Shown piece after piece: positions 5,868 to 7,908 of a DNA stretch of 7,908 nt (positions are counted from its first letter, which is position 1; each line of letters starts with the position of its first letter). The DNA comes from JAFGIT01 sp016929465 [NCBI: Candidatus Coatesbacteria bacterium]. Lineage in GTDB: Bacteria; B130-G9. The DNA is taken from NCBI GenBank assembly GCA_016929465.1, contig JAFGIT010000176.1:1-7908 (forward strand), read 5' to 3'. The notes below the pieces were generated by a model, which worked only from the letters and a program-made list of their open reading frames with translations, had not been told where the DNA came from and made no database searches. Made by a program: the position numbers and the translations under genes.

Positions 5868-7908
5868 GCTTTCGGCTTTGAATGGGAGTTGAAGGCGATC
5901 TTGAGCGCGTCCTGGACCTGGTCCACGAAGTGGAACTTCAGCCCAGCCTTGATCTGCTCGGTGACCTCAGAGAACTCCTTCTGGTTGTCCGCAGGAATGA
6001 TCACTTCGTCGATTCCTGCTCGCTGCGCAGCGAGGACCTTTTCCTTCAGTCCTCCAATGGGCAATATATTGCCTCTCAGAGTTATCTCTCCGGTCATGGC
6101 GACATTTGCTCTGACCGGTCTCTTGGTAAGTGCAGAAATCAAAGCGACCGCCATCGTTATGCCAGCCGAAGGCCCATCCTTTGGGATAGCACCCGAAGGG
6201 ACATGGATATGGACGTCCATTTTGGAGTGGAAATCGACCGGTATCCCGAACTCATTGGCTCTCGACCGCGCAATACTCATCGCGGCCTCCGCTGATTCTT
6301 TCATCACCTCCCCCAGTTGACCAGTCAGGCGCAATCTGCCGCTCCCCGGCATTGTCGCAACCTCTATGAATAGCACGTCTCCCCCGGTGGGCGTCCAGGC
6401 TAACGCGCACGCCACGCCGACGTGGTCACGCTTGAGACTCCTGGAAATCGAATAGGCCCCCACTCCGAGCCATTCCTCGAGGTTCTGAACTTTGACGATG
6501 AATGGCCCCTCCTCGCCGCTGCCGACCTTTCTCGCGACCTTGCGACATATACGGGATATGTGACGCTCGAGATTCCTCAATCCCGCCTCGCGGGTGTACT
6601 GCAAGACGATCCGGCGCAAAGCCGAAGTAGTTATCCTGATGCTGGTATCCGAGAGACCATTCTCAGCTATCTGCTTCGGGATGATGAACTTCCGAGCGAT
6701 CTTCATCTTGTCATGCTCCGTGTAACCAGAAAGCCGCAAAATCTCCATCCGATCACGGAACGCCGGCTGGATTGTGTCCAACATATTGGCGGTGCAAATA
6801 AACAGCACATTCGATAGGTCGAAGGGCAACTCCACGTAATGGTCCTTGAAGGAGACATTCTGCTCAGGATCGAGCACCTCGAGAAGTGCGGAACTCGGAT
6901 CGCCGCGAAAATCCGCGCCAATCTTATCCACCTCATCCATCATGAACACTGGATTGCGAGAACCGGAGCCCCGCAGCTCCTGCAGAATTCGCCCCGGCAG
7001 CGCGCCGACATACGTCCGTCTATGGCCGCGAATCTCCGCCTCATCTCGGACGCCTCCCAGTGAAATACGCACGAATTTGCGTCCCAGAGCCCTTGCTATC
7101 GATCTCCCGAGAGATGTCTTCCCCGTCCCGGGCGGACCGACGAAGCAGAGGATTGGCCCCTTGTTCTCCTGGGTCAACTTCCGAACTGCGAGAAACTCGA
7201 GCACGCGCTCCTTGACCTCCTCGAGGTTATAGTGATCCTCGTCCAGTATTCTTTGAGCGACATTAAGGTCCAAATTGTCCTTCGTCTCCGCTCGCCAAGG
7301 GAGATTCAACAGCCAATCGATATACGTCCGAATTACACTGGCCTCGGCAGAATCTGCATTGCTCATCTCGAGCCGACTGAGCTGCTTGCTGCAAACCTCC
7401 CTCGCATCGTCGGGCATGTCGGTTTGTGTAAGCCTCTCTCGGAGCTCTCGAACCTCGCCAGAGAAGGAATCAGAATCGCCAAGCTTCTCCTGAATAGCCT
7501 TCATCTGCTGCCTCAGGAAATACTCCTCTTGGTCCTTTTCTATCCCCTGTTGAGCCTCGGACCTGATTCTCTCTTGAATCTCGAGTATCTCCATCTCGTT
7601 GGCGAACATCTCATTCACCACGCGGAGACGCTCCAGAGGATCGGCGATCTCCAGGATGCGCTGTGACTCCTCGAGCTTGATCCGGATACTGCCCGCGATC
7701 ATATCTGCAAGCTGCCCCGGGTCGCCGCTGTTCATGGCGACAACCGCAGCCTCGGGAGTCATGACCTTGCCCAGAGTGACGCTCCTCTCGAGCTTCTCCT
7801 TTGCATCACGCATCAAAGCCTCTGCCATCAGCGGATTCTTTATCTCCTTACGCTCGGCGAAGCGTTTTATATTAGCGGTCCAGTAAGGCTCCGTCTGAAC
7901 CATCTTCC
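5864..7908 (-). CDS. lon: ATP-dependent protease Lon (N-terminus beyond the window)
   Basis: Lon is a cytoplasmic AAA+ serine protease that degrades damaged and short-lived regulatory proteins. About 681 C-terminal residues are visible and the frame stays open to the window edge. Lon is usually near 800 residues, so roughly 110-120 N-terminal residues are missing; the Met at 7903 is internal, not the start. Numbering from that Met, residues 75-150 form the charged coiled-coil region (QEEYFLRQQMKAIQEKLGD), Walker A GPPGTGKT is at 256-263, Walker B VFMMDEVDK at 319-327, sensor region LFICTAN ends near 373, and GLRNLER (441-447) supplies the sensor-2 arginine. The protease domain starts near 487 and shows PKDGPSAG with catalytic Ser579 and GGLKEKV with catalytic Lys620, so the enzyme looks active. 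It is followed by nadA with a 4-base ATGA overlap, an arrangement implying one mRNA. Confidence 0.97.
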   Translation of the reverse strand, partial: KMVQTEPYWTANIKRFAERKEIKNPLMAEALMRDAKEKLERSVTLGKVMTPEAAVVAMNSGDPGQLADMIAGSIRIKLEESQRILEIADPLERLRVVNEMFANEMEILEIQERIRSEAQQGIEKDQEEYFLRQQMKAIQEKLGDSDSFSGEVRELRERLTQTDMPDDAREVCSKQLSRLEMSNADSAEASVIRTYIDWLLNLPWRAETKDNLDLNVAQRILDEDHYNLEEVKERVLEFLAVRKLTQENKGPILCFVGPPGTGKTSLGRSIARALGRKFVRISLGGVRDEAEIRGHRRTYVGALPGRILQELRGSGSRNPVFMMDEVDKIGADFRGDPSSALLEVLDPEQNVSFKDHYVELPFDLSNVLFICTANMLDTIQPAFRDRMEILRLSGYTEHDKMKIARKFIIPKQIAENGLSDTSIRITTSALRRIVLQYTREAGLRNLERHISRICRKVARKVGSGEEGPFIVKVQNLEEWLGVGAYSISRSLKRDHVGVACALAWTPTGGDVLFIEVATMPGSGRLRLTGQLGEVMKESAEAAMSIARSRANEFGIPVDFHSKMDVHIHVPSGAIPKDGPSAGITMAVALISALTKRPVRANVAMTGEITLRGNILPIGGLKEKVLAAQRAGIDEVIIPADNQKEFSEVTEQIKAGLKFHFVDQVQDALKIAFNSHSKPKA

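Noticed and set aside
5784-7886. Several plus-strand open frames opposite lon and nadA
   Set aside because: lon and nadA have full conserved motifs on the minus strand. The plus-strand frames are low-complexity mirror frames without recognisable domains.
1-7908. Search for a mobile element, CRISPR array, defence system or RNA gene
   Set aside because: No transposase, integrase, regularly spaced repeat, tRNA-like cloverleaf or defence domain was found. All long stretches are explained by housekeeping-type genes.

Overview
The window is a compact stretch of bacterial chromosome at roughly 53% GC by eye. Intergenic gaps are short and several starts have clear Shine-Dalgarno sequences. Three genes appear to start at GTG or TTG, and AGG/AGA and ATA codons are common. 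The gene content (Lon, NadA, Apt, a STAS protein, a secreted beta-propeller) is generic bacterial housekeeping. The secreted PQQ-repeat plus Ig-like protein and the short 309-residue NadA would suit an uncultured, deep-branching Gram-negative-type lineage, but I cannot name a phylum from this window.

Layout, left to right. Positions 2-79 hold the C-terminal tail of an unidentified plus-strand gene. Positions 139-1830 encode a secreted eight-blade PQQ-like beta-propeller with a C-terminal Ig-like domain, closed by a strong intrinsic terminator (1863-1902). After a 150-base gap come a Rossmann-fold nucleotide-binding protein of the LOG/TIGR00725 type (2055-2549, with an apparent frameshift near its 3' end) and an acylphosphatase (2580-2864). 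A good sigma70-type promoter (2892-2920) then leads a plus-strand cluster of apt (2962-3474), a SpoIIAA-like STAS protein (3499-3846) and a nicotinate phosphoribosyltransferase, pncB (3865-4929). Convergent to it, on the minus strand, are lon (5' end beyond the window) and nadA, joined by a four-base ATGA stop/start overlap. nadA ends only 8 bases from the end of pncB.

The shared theme on the right half is nucleotide and cofactor supply. Apt and PncB both use PRPP to salvage a free base (adenine and nicotinate), while NadA makes quinolinate for de novo NAD. Salvage and de novo NAD genes therefore meet tail to tail. The STAS protein between the two PRPP-dependent enzymes, and lon upstream of nadA, add regulatory and proteolysis functions whose link to NAD metabolism is only positional here.

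I found no tRNA, rRNA, CRISPR array, insertion sequence, phage gene or clearly novel defence or mobile system. The most useful observations are the probable frameshift in the TIGR00725-type gene, the apt-STAS-pncB arrangement, and the lon-nadA coupling facing pncB.
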